Assembly: GCF_026745355.1 (NCBI RefSeq)
Contig: NC_079206.1
Location: 3,093,800 to 3,157,799, forward strand
Length of the DNA stretch: 64,000 nucleotides
Source: Beta vulgaris subsp. vulgaris
Lineage: Eukaryota; Streptophyta; Magnoliopsida; Caryophyllales; Amaranthaceae
Direction of reading: 5' to 3'
This document shows, in pieces, positions 13,331-24,780 of this stretch. Each line of letters begins with the position of its first letter. Within the stretch, counting starts at the first letter, position 1. Below the pieces are notes generated by a model. The model made no database searches and was not told the origin of the DNA. It saw only the letters and a program-made list of their open reading frames with translations. Position numbers and translations under genes: made by a program.

Positions 13331-13363
13331 CTAAAATATTAAGAGAAGAATTATTATTAACCA

Positions 13364-14045
13364 CTAAGACATGAGATGGAAAGGATTACCTTTCTCATGC
13401 ACATAAGGCATAACAGGAGCATCAACTTTTTCAATAGCAGGATCAACCACAGGTTCATAAATAATCATTGGGAGAATTCTAGTAGAGGACTTAACAAATT
13501 TCTTTATTTTAGGAGGGGGTTTTGAAATTTTTTTGTTCAAATGCTTGGATTGAACATGCACCACACATGCAGGATCAATAATGACTTCATCAATAGCTTG
13601 TCCAACAACTTTGGCCATGGTCTAAATAAGATGCTTTTGTTTAGGGTTTTTCGATCCGAACATTTAATTCTTTTTTCGACAAATATCGATGATGTGAGCA
13701 CTGTCACCATAAAATGAACAGTCTGTGGAGAAATCCTCATAGCAAATCACATAAACATGACTAAATCACCAACTCTACACACCTCAGCAAACTCAAGAAG
13801 CTAGAGGGCGCTGAATATTAACCCTCACAAAAGCCCTAGCAAAACGAATCTTATTCCTAAAAAGTGATCTTTGATCCAACTTAACCAAAGTACCAATATC
13901 ATTTGCAGCAAGTAAATTATGAATTGACTCAAAAATAAGAAGCTCAGTTGGGAGAGGAGGAATTTTTACCCAAAGATCAACCCATTTTTACTCTTCAACG
14001 TATGGATCAAAGAAAGGCTTCCATGGAGAGATGATGAAAGGTCAC
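13364..14045 (-). pseudogene. LINE ORF1 remnant: DUF4283 and zinc-knuckle domains
   Basis: On the - strand from about 14045 the frame reads IISPWKPFFDPYVEE, then a stop, then KWVDLWVKIPPLPTELL. Next come TLVKLDQRSLF and IRFARAFVRVNIQRPLA. This is the DUF4283 domain of plant non-LTR retrotransposon ORF1. After a frameshift a decayed CCHC knuckle follows (CSFYGDSAHIIDIC), then a basic Lys/Pro-rich tail. Several stops and shifts show it is inactive. Together with the - strand piece at 12640-13330 it looks like one LINE that lost its reverse transcriptase by deletion. Confidence 0.75.
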
Positions 14046-14645
14046 CTTGAATATGCCAAGTCCTCTCTCTCCAAACAAATGCAAGGCTTGATGGTTAGTA
14101 AACCTCAACAACAACCAATTTGGTATCAACTTATTGACTATGATTTAGTAAAACTGAACTGTGATGCTTCGTTGGCGGTGGAAGGATGGAGAGGGCTTGG
14201 AGTGGTTGCGAGAGATAGTGCAGGGCGAGTTCCGTTCGCCGTGTGTAGACGAGTCCGGGCAAACTGGCCAGTGGAGATTGCGGAGGGGAAGGCACTACTA
14301 ATGGCACTAAGGCTTGCGGAACGATTTGGCTTAAGTCAGGTGACTCTTGAATCGGATAGTCAAGTGTTAATTACAAGACTCTCAAAAGCTATGACTTATT
14401 TTTCCGACCTAGATTCTGTACTAAATGATATTCTCGCTAAGAGCTGTAATTTTCTTTCCGTTGTTTGGTCTCATGTTAAAAGGGATGGTAATGTTGTTGC
14501 CCATCATCTTGCGAAAGTAGTACCTTTTGGGGTTGAACAGATTTGGGAAAATCATTGTCCTAGTGAGGTTCAACCTTATGTATTGATGGACATTCTATCT
14601 CTGGATTAATATAATTGGTACTATTTTCCCCTCAAAAAAAAAAAA
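14031..14645 (+). pseudogene. 5'-truncated LINE 3' end: intact RNase H domain plus poly(A)
   Basis: An open frame of 192 codons (14031-14609) contains a complete-looking plant RNase H (RVT_3) domain. It has VKLNCDASLAVEGWRGLGVV at the start, EIAEGKALLMALRLAE, LESDSQVLI and a terminal RDGNVVAHHLAKV. A run of A's at about 14632-14645 follows the stop by some 20 bases, as expected for the 3' end of a LINE that was truncated at its 5' end on insertion. It points opposite to the older LINE pieces at 12.1-14.05 kb and butts against them. No reverse transcriptase precedes it, so it is an element relic rather than a host gene, although the frame is still open. Confidence 0.75.
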
Positions 14646-15639
14646 CTCTTTAGCAGGAGAAATGACTTAATTGCCCAACAATACAAGTTCTCTCGATAAT
14701 TTAGGTGTTTTATTTCGTAATTTAATATTAATATGTTTATACCATGTAATATTTTCTCCATGTTATAAATTTGTTCATAACTTTCTTCATGTCAGGGATC
14801 AATCATAAAATTAATACAAAATCTCCAAAGAGGTAACGACTCTGTTTGTATTAGTATTACTTAACAAACAAAAAGATATACTTCCTTTATTTAAAAATAC
14901 TTGACACACTTCTCTCAACACGCTTACGAATTCATATTTTTATAAATTAATAACTCTAATTCTTTATAAGTAAAAATTATAAAAAGTTAATACTATAAAA
15001 GTATATATATCGAGATGAGTCTAGCAAAATCCTACATAATAACATAACAATATTTTTTCTTTACATAAAATTTACAAAACACTGTCAAATAAAAATATAT
15101 AAATAGTGAAAAAGTCAAACCATTTCACAAACGGAAGAACAATAACTTATATCTGAAAAAGTAAAACCATTACGTATGACATTTTGAAACTTGAAAGGAT
15201 GGATTCTTTGACTTTTATTCAATCAGTTCAATTATTTGACAAGGAAAACACACCAAGATATTTGCAGGAGATGAAGCTCCTCTCAGCACCATTCTTTTAA
15301 AGGGTTCTTTTTATGTTGTCTCACAGCCCCCACCTCACCCCGGAATTATAAGTAAACCCTTTTGAGTTTTGGCTAGGAATGTAACTAAAGTTGTTCAATA
15401 TGTGACCATTAGTCCGAGCCGAAAAAACAATTAGCAATTTGATTCAAACATTTTAAGATTATAATATAGATTTGGACTTAAATTTCAAAAACTTGAAATC
15501 ATATTTTGTCTATATCGTAGTCATCCTTTATAACTCTCGTTTCACATTATTTTATTTTTTGCTTTACGAATAAAAATTACGGTGTCAAAGTTTACTTTAG
15601 GGTGATATAAAGAGAAAAAGGGAGAATCTTTATAATAGA
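14646..15639. other. Intergenic; decayed MITE near 14876-15140
   Basis: A left terminus CTTCCTTTATTTAAAAATAC after TA at about 14878 resembles the MITE ends elsewhere in the window. Its right partner (CACTGTCAAATAAAAATATA ... AACGGAAGA, near 15085-15140) is badly eroded. The rest is AT-rich and featureless. Confidence 0.4.
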
Positions 15640-16466
15640 CCTGGGTGTACCATGCTCATGGTATACCCAAGGCTATTTTCAGCAAATGAGCGCAATGAGC
15701 AAATGAGCAAAATGAACAAATTAGCAAAATGAGCAAATGACTAAATGAGCAAATGAGCAAATGAGTAAAATGAGCAAATGAGCAAATGAGCAAAATGAGC
15801 AAGCATTTCTACTCATTTAAGAAAATGAGCACACTTTTAGCCAAACGAGCAAACTTTGTCATTTGCTCATCATCTTCTTCCTCAATTTCAGATCTGGAAA
15901 TTTCTTTTTTTTCGCGAATTTTAGATCTCCATTGTTGTGTTTGGAGTAAGGAGGAGAGAGAACTATTGAAACAACAACAACAGATCAATTGAACAAATGA
16001 ACACAACAAGAACAGCACAAATGAGCAAAAATGAGAAATTGAACAAATCGACGAATCGTTTCTTTTTGTTTCCCGAATTTCAAATCTGTCGACTTTCAGA
16101 TCGTGGAATTTCAGTCGCCTCATCATCATCATCTCGCGAATTTCAGATCGCGGAAGTTTTGTTTTCTATGTTTCCGGCAAGAAAGAAGAGCGAGAAAGAA
16201 GAGAGAGAAAGAATTGAGAGAAATGAGCCTGAAACAACTATGACGACGAAAATGACGAAGACTTGAACTGTCATCACCGTCATCGCACACCCCGTCGGAA
16301 ATGAGCAGCGGCACGTCCGGCAGCATCGCCGGAAAAAATGTCAGTGAAAGCACGCGGAAGAGGAAGAGGAGAGAGAGTACGCGGAATTACAAATGTGCCC
16401 CTGAAGTTGTAATTTATTACGAAAATACCTGTGTGTATTATGCTCATTGTACACCCGGGTGTACCA
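15640..16466. mobile_element. Hairpin-ended element A with internal GAGCAAAT tandem array
   Basis: The left end carries GGGTGTACCATG-CT-CATGGTATACCC at 15643-15668, a 12-bp stem with one G-T pair. The right end carries the 16-bp perfect palindrome GTACACCCGGGTGTAC at 16449-16464. The outer roughly 40 bases of the two ends are also inverted copies of one another (ACC[T/C]GGGTGTAC ... TATTTTC). An 8-9-bp array of ATGAGCAAA units fills about 15680-15835. The short open frames inside are low-complexity and are not called. See the related elements at 33373, 45768 and 62187. Confidence 0.6.
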
Positions 16467-17227
16467 TGAGTGCTCTCAGATTAAGGTGTTCTATGTGATT
16501 AGTGTTGCAACTAAATTGAAACAATTCAAAATGATAAGTGTAGGAAGTAAATACGAACCGAGACTATATATCGTTCGCTGTGTATTAAATACACCCAAAC
16601 ATCACCAATATTTCTTGAATAGCTAATAAATGATAGAAGAATATATGATTGTTATACCAATTTGACTAACTGACCCTCGAATAATTGAAACAAGATTACA
16701 AAAGAAACCAAAATTTGGCTATAAATGGCCTTTAGAAATGTGACTTCATAATCTATAACTTGATTATGAAAAGTCACCTCTTCATATTATGAAAAGTCAA
16801 CATTATTTTTATATCATATAATTTTATTTTATTTTTAAAAAATTGGTAAGAATAATTCTTTTAGACTGTTCTTGCACAGGGTCCCCACCCAAAGGCCCAT
16901 TACAAGTCAAATACCCTCAACCCAGGTTATAAAAAGGGTAATTTTTTGAATTTTTTTCTAATAGTTTATATAAAAAGAAAAATCTGATTATGTGAGATTT
17001 TAATAACATGAAAATTGGAACTTCGTGTTGATTAGAAAGGCAAACAGAGGTGGCATAACAAAAAAGACACTAATGTGGTAGGGAGTTGAGAAAATAACTT
17101 CCAAGTGATGAAAATTAACCATGTGGGTCAAGACATGAACAAGACGGCGGATTGTATGAACAAGTTCTATAGACTTGATGAGATTAATATTAATGTAACT
17201 TTTTTTATAACTGTAAAGTAAAAAACA
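16467..17227. other. Intergenic sequence, no gene seen
   Basis: AT-rich sequence. No domain-bearing frame and no clear terminal repeats were recognised. Confidence 0.4.
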
Positions 17228-17665
17228 TTATGCTATTCTTCTCTCGAGGGAAATACGCAATGCGTCGAACACAAGAATGGAAGAAAGAAGAGAGTTATTA
17301 CATGGCGAAATAACAAAGCTAGAACTAACTAAATGGCATACGTTGGCTATCCAGTTGGCGGCCTGGTTGGCCTCGCGAAAGACATGCCTAACTTGGAAGG
17401 CGGCAAATTGGGTGAGCAAGAGATTGGAATATTCGATGATGCTTGCATTCTTCCACGGAATGGACCAATTAAAGATATTTGAGTGCATTAATTACAAGGA
17501 AATTATCTCCTTCGACTATGATATTGGTGATACCCGTATGCAAAGCTAACTTGAAACCTTGATGAAGTGCAGTAGCCTCGGCGATAATGACCGAAGAGTG
17601 ATTACGGATGATTACTCTAGTTGCTGCAATGGAGCTTCGAACGGAACCATCAAAGTTGAGTTTAA
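17228..17665 (-). pseudogene. RNase H (RVT_3-type) relic with one frameshift
   Basis: On the - strand from about 17665 the frame reads KLNFDGSVRSSIAATRVIIR, then IIAEATALHQGFKLAL and IIVEGDNFLVINALK, then meets a stop. After a shift it resumes with NWSIPWKNASIIEYSNLL and FQVRHVFREANQAANWIANV. This is a whole LINE-type RNase H domain broken once in the middle. The motifs N-F-D-G, E-A-x-A, E-G-D and R-E-A-N are all visible. No reverse transcriptase is adjacent. Confidence 0.75.
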
Positions 17666-18075
17666 ATAAAAATAGGATTAATGTCTTAACCGTTGATTAT
17701 GTAAGACTCTTTAATTAGATTTATGCATTCCTTGTTCAGTTGTCCAAAAAAAAGTAATAAGTCTTGTGTGGACCTGGTTCACAATCTTTTTTTTTCCATA
17801 TAGTAACCTTTTAAAATCTTAAGTTACATTATACAAACTACAATTAATATCTACAATACTAACCTTTTTTTTTTATATATAATTACTTTTTTTTCACATT
17901 AGTTTATCATAATAAAATTTTCATTATTCTTACCCATAGTCAAACTTCATATTTTTTATCTACTTATCTTTTTTTTATATAATGACCTGTTTTCATAAAT
18001 CTCATGAATTAACATTGAATCCTTACTAATTTAATCTGAAATAAGCAAAAATAAGGTGAACTGAACATAACCTAA
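17666..18075. other. Intergenic AT-rich stretch
   Basis: No feature was recognised apart from several T-rich runs between 17790 and 17990. It ends in the TAA copy (18073-18075) that flanks the foldback element. Confidence 0.4.
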
Positions 18076-19085
18076 GGGCCTATTCTATTCGGTATAAAAC
18101 GGCCGAACTGAACTGAAATGAATAGTGATATGTGAGAGTAAAAGTATTGTCCAAAGCTGAATTAAAGTAAACTGAATTAAACTGAACTGAACTGAATTAA
18201 ACTGAACTGAATTGCACTGAATTAAACTGAACTGAACTAAAAATAAGCTGGAATGAACAGGCTCTAAGTCCATATAAATTTTTTCCAAAAAAAAAAAAAA
18301 AGTTTGAACGATAGCATTTTGGACTTTTCCTGGCGGCTGGGGACGAAAATGCAATAGAAATATCACATATCAGATATCACATATTTAAATATTTAATCAT
18401 GGATTGGGATCTCTCTCTTTTAAAAAATGAAATTCTCTCTAAAAAAAAAAGTAATATAATCATGGGACAAATAAAAATGAAGCACAAAGAGCGGTGACGA
18501 GGCGCTGCTGCTGAGAAGTTAGGAACGGAGAAAAAAAAGGGAGGAGAGAGAAATAAAAGAAGACAAGAAATATCACGTTTGGTTGACGTGTGTAAGATGA
18601 AACTATGAAATATGTTTGAGTTATTGGTGGGTGCAAAAGTTGAGCTTTTCAAAAATTTGTCTTTTCTTTCTCTCTCTTCCTTTGCTTTTTTATTTATTGT
18701 CAAGCCGAGTTCGATTCGCCACTTCTACACTTTCTTTGACCTTCAGCTCACCATTTGAGATCAAGTACTACTACTACTACTTGTATAATTTACTATACAT
18801 TTTACTAAATCTGTTATTTTAAGTTTTTTCTTATTTTTTGGTGGAGTTTTAGTTTTTTTTGTTTGATTACGATTGATACCTCTCTTTTTCAATTTGTTAA
18901 TTGTTACTAAGGTCTGTTTTCCCCAGCTTATTTTCAGTTCAGCTCAATTACATTCAATTCAATTCAGTTCAATTCAATTCAGTTCAGTTAGCTCTGGACA
19001 ATACTTTTACTCTCACATATCACTATAGTTCAGTTCAGTTTAATTCAGTTCAATTCAGCTGTTTTATGCCGAATAGAACAAGCCC
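18076..19085. mobile_element. Foldback element, about 1010 bp, PIF/Harbinger-like, long repetitive TIRs
   Basis: The left end GGGCCTATTCTATTCGGTAT is mirrored by the right end, whose inverse reads GGGCTTGTTCTATTCGGCAT. Inversion continues for roughly 180 bp on each side and includes long runs of the 5-bp word ACTGA(A) and its complement, plus the shared block TGTGAGAGTAAAAGTATTGT. TAA lies immediately outside both ends (18073-18075 and 19086-19088), as for PIF/Harbinger insertions. The central part is T-rich and holds no transposase, so this is a non-autonomous foldback. Confidence 0.8.
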
Positions 19086-19088
19086 TAA

Positions 19089-19475
19089 AAGGCCGTTTGG
19101 TTATTGTGGGCTATAGGGTAAAGAGAATGGAATCAGAAAAGGAGTATAGTGAGAAAGAAAAGCAAAATCCTTAGATTTAAAATGTTGTTTGGTCGTATAT
19201 TGTCATTTTTCCTTCACCATAGCACCATCAGTTATCACCCTGCCACTTTCGGTGGTTAGGTAGGAAGGTGGTGGTGGTTGCCTGGTTGGATGCGCAAGTG
19301 GATCATGAATGGGGTAATTGGGGAGCGGGGTAATCAAATTAGAGGACTTTGAGGTTTAGCTAATAGGTAAAGATGAATAAAAGATTTCATTAAAGTGGTG
19401 AAACAAACAACATAATAGGGAATCATCAATGCTCTATTCCTTACCCTTTTTTGAGACCCCGACTAACCGGTCCCT
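19089..19475. mobile_element. MITE-like element, GGCCGTTTGGTT family, copy 1
   Basis: It begins GGCCGTTTGGTTATTGTGGG directly after the foldback element and ends near GACTAACCGGTCC, roughly its inverse. The interior resembles the copy at 21160-22024 (GGGTAAGGGAATGGAATCA-like start, GAGGACTTTG block, final TTACCCTTTT). The boundaries are approximate and no coding region is present. Confidence 0.55.
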
Positions 19476-20389
19476 AATTTTATTTGATGTTGTGTATTAC
19501 ATGCAGTATATTTGCATTACTATTTGGCTAGGTTTATACTTTATAGTAACAACTTCAAACATTGATTCTAAGAGTATGTTTGGTTAACGTTTTTGGATTT
19601 AAGAAATACTGTAAAATTAATTATTTATTTTCTTTTTTTTGTTTGGTTCAACTCCTTTTTTCAATCTATTCCATTACTTGGTGGCAATAGTCTCTCCTAG
19701 TTTTTTACCTTCCCTTCCCATTCAAATAACAAAATTCATTGTTAGTGGTAATAGTAGTTACCTTTCTCATTCCAGTCCAATGTTTGAATCAAACACACAC
19801 TAATAAATTAACAAATTTTGTTAGCATTCTACTCTTTTATTTGATTCAATTCCCATTTCATTACATAACTTGAACTAAATGTGTTCTAAGTAAAACTAGA
19901 CTACAATGGTAATTTATGCAAATTTGACCAATTCGATAATAACATGTGTATATGTGTAGGATAGTTTATTTAAGTAATTAATATTTAGATAGTTTATAAG
20001 AATATATTTTGATGAGGTTAGAAGTGCTTGTGATTTATTTTGAAAAGAGTTTATTGGTACGAGATAAATTTGGGGTAAGTTAATGGCTTTATTTGACAAT
20101 ATTAGTTTAAAATAAACTTAAACTAGTAAATTAACTATAACTGATAAGATATAGTTGAAACTGATAAGGTAGCTATTTAGATTAACTGTTTGGCAAAATT
20201 AGTTCCTTAAGTTAATAAATTATTTTAGCAAAATTAGTTGTTATCAAAATTTTAAAAACTTTTTTCAAAATTTCACTCACTTGATTTTGAAAAGGTCAAA
20301 AACTTATCATTTAATTCATTTCAAACACCTAAGATATTATTTTAGGTATTCTCCAAATACTAATGATTTTATCACCTAAAATATGTGAG
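19476..20389. other. Intergenic sequence, no gene seen
   Basis: AT-rich sequence with phrases such as TTTGGTTAACG and TTTGAATCAAACAC near 19575 and 19790, which hint at another decayed hAT-like MITE. I could not define its ends. Confidence 0.35.
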
Positions 20390-20672
20390 CACCTTATCAT
20401 TAAAAGGCGTGCATTAACAAGAAATTGTGTCACATGGCGCTCTTACTAGGAAGTTTTAGTTCATGTAAAAACTGTACAATAAAATATTTTAGAAATTGCG
20501 TAATATAGGGGTTTGATTCCGAGACCTCAAGTACATATACTAAAGTCCTAACCACTAGATTAAGTTGTATTTAGTGTTATTATCATGAAGTATTATATTA
20601 ATAAATAAAATTTTTTCTTACCCGAGAACCGGGACATAACTCGGACCTAATAACTAGTTGTCTTGGAAAAGG
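20390..20672. repeat. Dispersed repeat with tRNA-like core, copy 1
   Basis: This segment is related to 30322-30600 and 60652-60915. It has a left part around CATTAAAAGGCGTGCATTAA, a central block whose - strand reads like a tRNA (AATCTAGTGGTTAGGACT as A box and GGAATCAAACCCC as B box, 20507-20575), and a right part with CCCGAGAACCGGG. It ends near AACTAGT. It is either Helitron-like or SINE-derived. No coding region is present. Confidence 0.5.
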
Positions 20673-21159
20673 TGACTCTACTATACATTGTCTTGGTAAG
20701 TTAGGAGAGATAATCCGAACAGCTACAAGCATAACTCTCGTCCCACACCACCAAATGGGTAGAACTATTTTTGACAAAATAAATACATGAGTTACTTTCA
20801 AGGATCTAAAAGAATAAGTTAGATCAACCTTTCTAGCTAGATTTCATCAAGAATATCATATATGTGATTTTTTTTAGAGCAAATCAATGATTATCAGAAT
20901 GAAAAACTTCTCATATTTTCTTAATAGTCTTCTCTTCTTTTAGCTGAATTTTCGTTTGCGTAATAGTTTAGTGTGGATGATTTCTCTCAAAACATGTTCC
21001 TTTACTTTTATAGGTTTTATTAAGCATAGACATAAGAATTAGGTTATAGATGAATTTTGAATACATTTTCCATAATGATGTACTATTACCTTTCATTCTA
21101 TTATGTTGTACACTTCTATCTATTTACTACAACTTCTTTTTTTTGTGATAATTATCTAG
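20673..21159. other. Intergenic sequence, no gene seen
   Basis: AT-rich sequence without recognisable genes or terminal repeats on either strand. Confidence 0.4.
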
Positions 21160-22024
21160 GGGCCGTTTGGTTGCCATGAGGGTAAGGGAATGGAATCAAG
21201 AAAGCGATATAGGGAGAAAGGAAAACAAAACCCTTAGATTAAAAATGTTATTTGGTTGAATTTTTTTATTTCTCTTTCTTCCTCTTTTTACATCCTTCCA
21301 CCACCATCCTCCTTCTCATGTTTGTTGTGCCCCGCCGGAACTCCACACTCGGTACCCCGGTGAGCCGCCCAGCCCCCTTCCCCTTCCCACCGCGTTGTCG
21401 TCCCTCCCCGTAGCACTTCGCCAGTGCGATCTCCCCCCTTCTCTTTCGCTGCACCGTCAATCTTCCACCTCCACTTCTTTGTGTCGTCGTGTCGTCCCCC
21501 TTCCCTTCCCCTTCCAGATCTGACGTTTTTCTCTTTATTCTTCCTTTTTTTCCTAGGGTTTGTGGGTGGTTTAGATGGTGGATGGTGGTGGCGGTTTCTC
21601 GGTGTTTTGGTCACTTGAGTGGGCAGTTTTGGTAGTTAGGTTGGCGATTCTCAGTGGTTAGTGACGTGATTGGGGTGTTGGGGTGGAGCACTCACATGGT
21701 GGTTGGTGGTCGGTTCAATTCCCGGTGGTTGGGTGGTCGGGTGGTGTCGGTTGGGTAGTCAGGTGATAGTTGAGTGGTGGTGCTAGTGGTTGGGTGGGTT
21801 GGTCGAGTGGTGGTTGAGTGGTCAAGGTCCTCAAGGAGGTGGTCAATGGTGAGTCAAAAAAAAGGAATGTGAAACCTTGGGGGGTGGGGAGAATGAGAGT
21901 AGAGGACTTTGGGGGTAAGGAGAAGGTAAAGGGAATCATTAAATTGAGCAAACAAACACAAGTAAGGGAATCAAGTTTCTTGATTCTCTTACCCTTTTCA
22001 AAAGACCCCAACCAAATGCCCCCC
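21160..22024. mobile_element. MITE-like element, GGCCGTTTGGTT family, copy 2
   Basis: The left end GGGGCCGTTTGGTTGCCATG faces an inverse right end, GACCCCAACCAAATGCCCCC. CTA flanks both sides, possibly a 3-bp target copy. The interior is unusually G/C-rich for the region, with long GGTGGTTGGG-type runs. Several open frames arise there from low-complexity sequence and are not genes. It is a longer relative of 19089-19475. Confidence 0.65.
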
Positions 22025-23835
22025 TATTTACTACACCTTAATTTAAAGACAAAAGTGGGTAGGGGAGAGAAATAGAAAATGTTATAATATTGGAGATTGT
22101 GAAAGGAAAACGTAGAAAGAAAGTGTGTTGTATGTAGAATTGTTCAAAGGATAGGCGGACAGGTTTTGAGCTAAAAGCAACTCATTTAGGAAGAAGATAT
22201 AAGATTAGGGAGGGTTTTGAATCGGGCTAAACTGGGCTTTGGGTCACAAAGGAAAATGTCTTGAAAAGTTGAGCTTTTCGGACTGAATTGGGTCAAAAAA
22301 TTGGAATACACTAGATCAGGCGAGCATATTAACTTGTCTAATTTTGATTAGCTTTAGTTGCCCAAAAAAAACTAACTAGACGTGGGAGGATAAAAAGGTC
22401 TGAGTTTTTCGTGAAAAGAACTACCAAGTATATTAGGTTTCTTTATAAAAGTTATTGATAGGCAAGAGAGAAAATAACCAAGAATTATGCTACTTGCTTG
22501 CGAGAGAACAATAGGTAAAAGAATAGAGAATGGAGGCATCACTTTCCCGTGAAAAAATCTAACTTAAACTTATTGAAATTATATCAAACCCTAATTATAT
22601 GAACATATTTCAATTATGAATTAAAATTATTAGACAATATTACAATATCGAAGTTTATGAAGTATGGTTTAATTAATGTTCGTCCAATTCATAATATTGT
22701 CTAATGTTCGTGTCAAAACTAGTTTTACTGTGCACAAGATAATCTTTCACATATACACTCATTTAATCAAATATGATTCACACGAATATGTTTTTTTTGA
22801 ACAATTCAATACATGTATTTAGTACATAGGAGTATGTTATATCAGAAGATTATAAATATTAGTATTATAATCATATATAATATAATATAATATAATACTC
22901 CTCATATATTTTTAGTTTACCTGTTTTGATCACCTGACAATCATTTTAGAATGTACTATTAATGATAAAAATAATAATTTTTTGTCAAACCTTATGATAT
23001 TTCTTATGAGAACTTAAGACAATGTATAGTATTCGAGAATCTAATCTAGAGTTTCACTATATGATCTTATCAGTCACAAAGTTAGTTTATGACTTTATGT
23101 GAGCTTACTACCAGAGAATTTAACTCTCACTCTATCTTTTTTTAATTGTTTTGAACTTTTCTTATTCAGTTACTCTGAACTTTTCTTATTTTTTCTAAAC
23201 CTTTCCTAACTTTTGAGCTTTTCTTTCTAAAATTTTCTTTAACTTTTTTTTTCTAGAACTTATTTTCCTATTAAATATGAATTTAACCTAATTTTTCTGA
23301 ATTTTTTTGAACTATTCTTTCTTAAATTTTCTTTAACTTTTTATTTTCTAGAACTTTTCTTATTTAATATGAACTTTACCTAATTTTTCTGAATTTTTTT
23401 GAACTATTCTTTCTTAATTTTTTTTAAAAAAATATTTCTAAACTTTTCTTAATATTTTTGAAAATAAACAAAAATCAGATGAAAAAAATATACCTCATAC
23501 CTCAATTAATTTACTCATACATTCATCTTATTTCCTAAAAAAGGAATTGATCTTAAATGTAACTTAAGTGTTTCTAATATAGTAGTAGTAAATATAAGGT
23601 TCACTTATCCATTTTTAGGGTTTAGGGTTTATCGTGATAATGTATCTTCTTTTTCCTTTTCTTTTATGCTTATGATATATCTTCACGTAGTAGCTGGGTT
23701 ACGCTCAAATATCTACAAAAATGTGGATGTAATCTAACTTAGTTGGTAAAGTCTTGTGAGGGTGTTAGGACATGGGATAAAATCATGTTTACATCATTGC
23801 GTTTAGTCGCTCATTTACACACACAAAAACAATCA
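22025..23835. other. Intergenic; tandem duplication and a SINE-like fragment
   Basis: The stretch is AT-rich. From about 23230 to 23445 a roughly 100-bp unit (TTTTCTAGAACTT ... TTTTTCTGAATTTTTTTGAACTATTCTTTCTTAA) is repeated twice with changes. At about 23725-23825 a tRNA-like phrase (CTTAGTTGGTAAAGTCTTG, then GGGATAAAATC) resembles the head of a plant SINE and recurs in part near 30190-30260. No gene was recognised. Confidence 0.4.
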
Positions 23836-24780
23836 TGCTATTTGTCGCTTGTATTTACTTAACATTACTCGTATTTGTACAATATTTTATTTTCTTTTTT
23901 CCTCTCTCCTCTGCTTCTCCACCTCTTTCCTAACCACCATTTGACAACCACCACAACCATTCCACTCTCCATCGCAATCATCTATCTCCCTCGCAACCAC
24001 CCCCAACCCCTAGCAACTACCCCCTGCAGCCCGAGCACCCCCCATCTCTCCTTTCTTCTTCTTCTTCTTCCTTCTTCATCTTTCTTGCCGAAGTCCAACA
24101 CCACACTAACTCCCTCCTTTCTTCTTCTTCCTCCTCCGCCAGATCCCAACTACAACCCAATCCAAACCCCTAATTTTTTTTCCTCACTCGACGATACTCC
24201 CTCTGTGTTTTTTTTATCTTTCTCACTTAGAATCTTGACACTATTCACAATTAGAGAGAATCTTTTAAATATTTTTCAATATATAAGAAAAAATATAATC
24301 ATGTGGGATTTTATTTGATTCGCCTCAATGAGTAGTTTATTAATATTCAATTATTATAATTTTTACTAATATGTAATGAAAGATATTTAATGTAGAATAA
24401 GTACATTGACAAACGTGTAAGATCAAAGTAGGAAAGATAAAAAAAATACAAAGAGAGTATTTAGTAAATACGAGTGGCATACATCAAGAAAAAAAAAATC
24501 AAGAAAAAAAAAACTACAAAAATGGCAAAATCAGTTAAAAATCGCGGTAAAAAGTACAAACACACAAGATTCATCAGAGATGGTTAAATTTACAAAGAAA
24601 CCGCAGAGTCCACACATGCGGCCAAGTTATACACCTAACTAAACCCTGTCAATTTACCTTTTCCTTAAAACTTTACTTCAACAAAAGAAATTGTGACGAT
24701 TTATTACTTGAACAAAAATAAAATAAAAAAAATTCTGACGATCAGTGAATTTATGGTCCACTGAAACTCAAAAAACGCTG
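23836..24780. other. Pyrimidine-rich intergenic stretch, no gene
   Basis: A 147-codon open frame at 23875-24318 is Ser/Pro/Leu/Thr low-complexity from CT-rich DNA and has no domain. The ends of the region show a weak inverted match (GCTTGTATTTACTTAA near 23848 and TTTAGTAAATACGAGTGG near 24460), so the block may be a decayed element. From about 24745 it becomes the promoter of the next gene. Confidence 0.35.

Noticed and set aside
15680..15835. ATGAGCAAA array as a possible CRISPR-like or coding repeat
   Set aside because: The units are contiguous without spacers and the genome is eukaryotic. It is a simple tandem array inside an element.
23875..24318. 147-codon Ser/Thr/Pro-rich frame that could be a cell-wall-like protein
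   Set aside because: There is no signal peptide worth the name and no repeat motif of extensins. It derives from CT-rich repeats.
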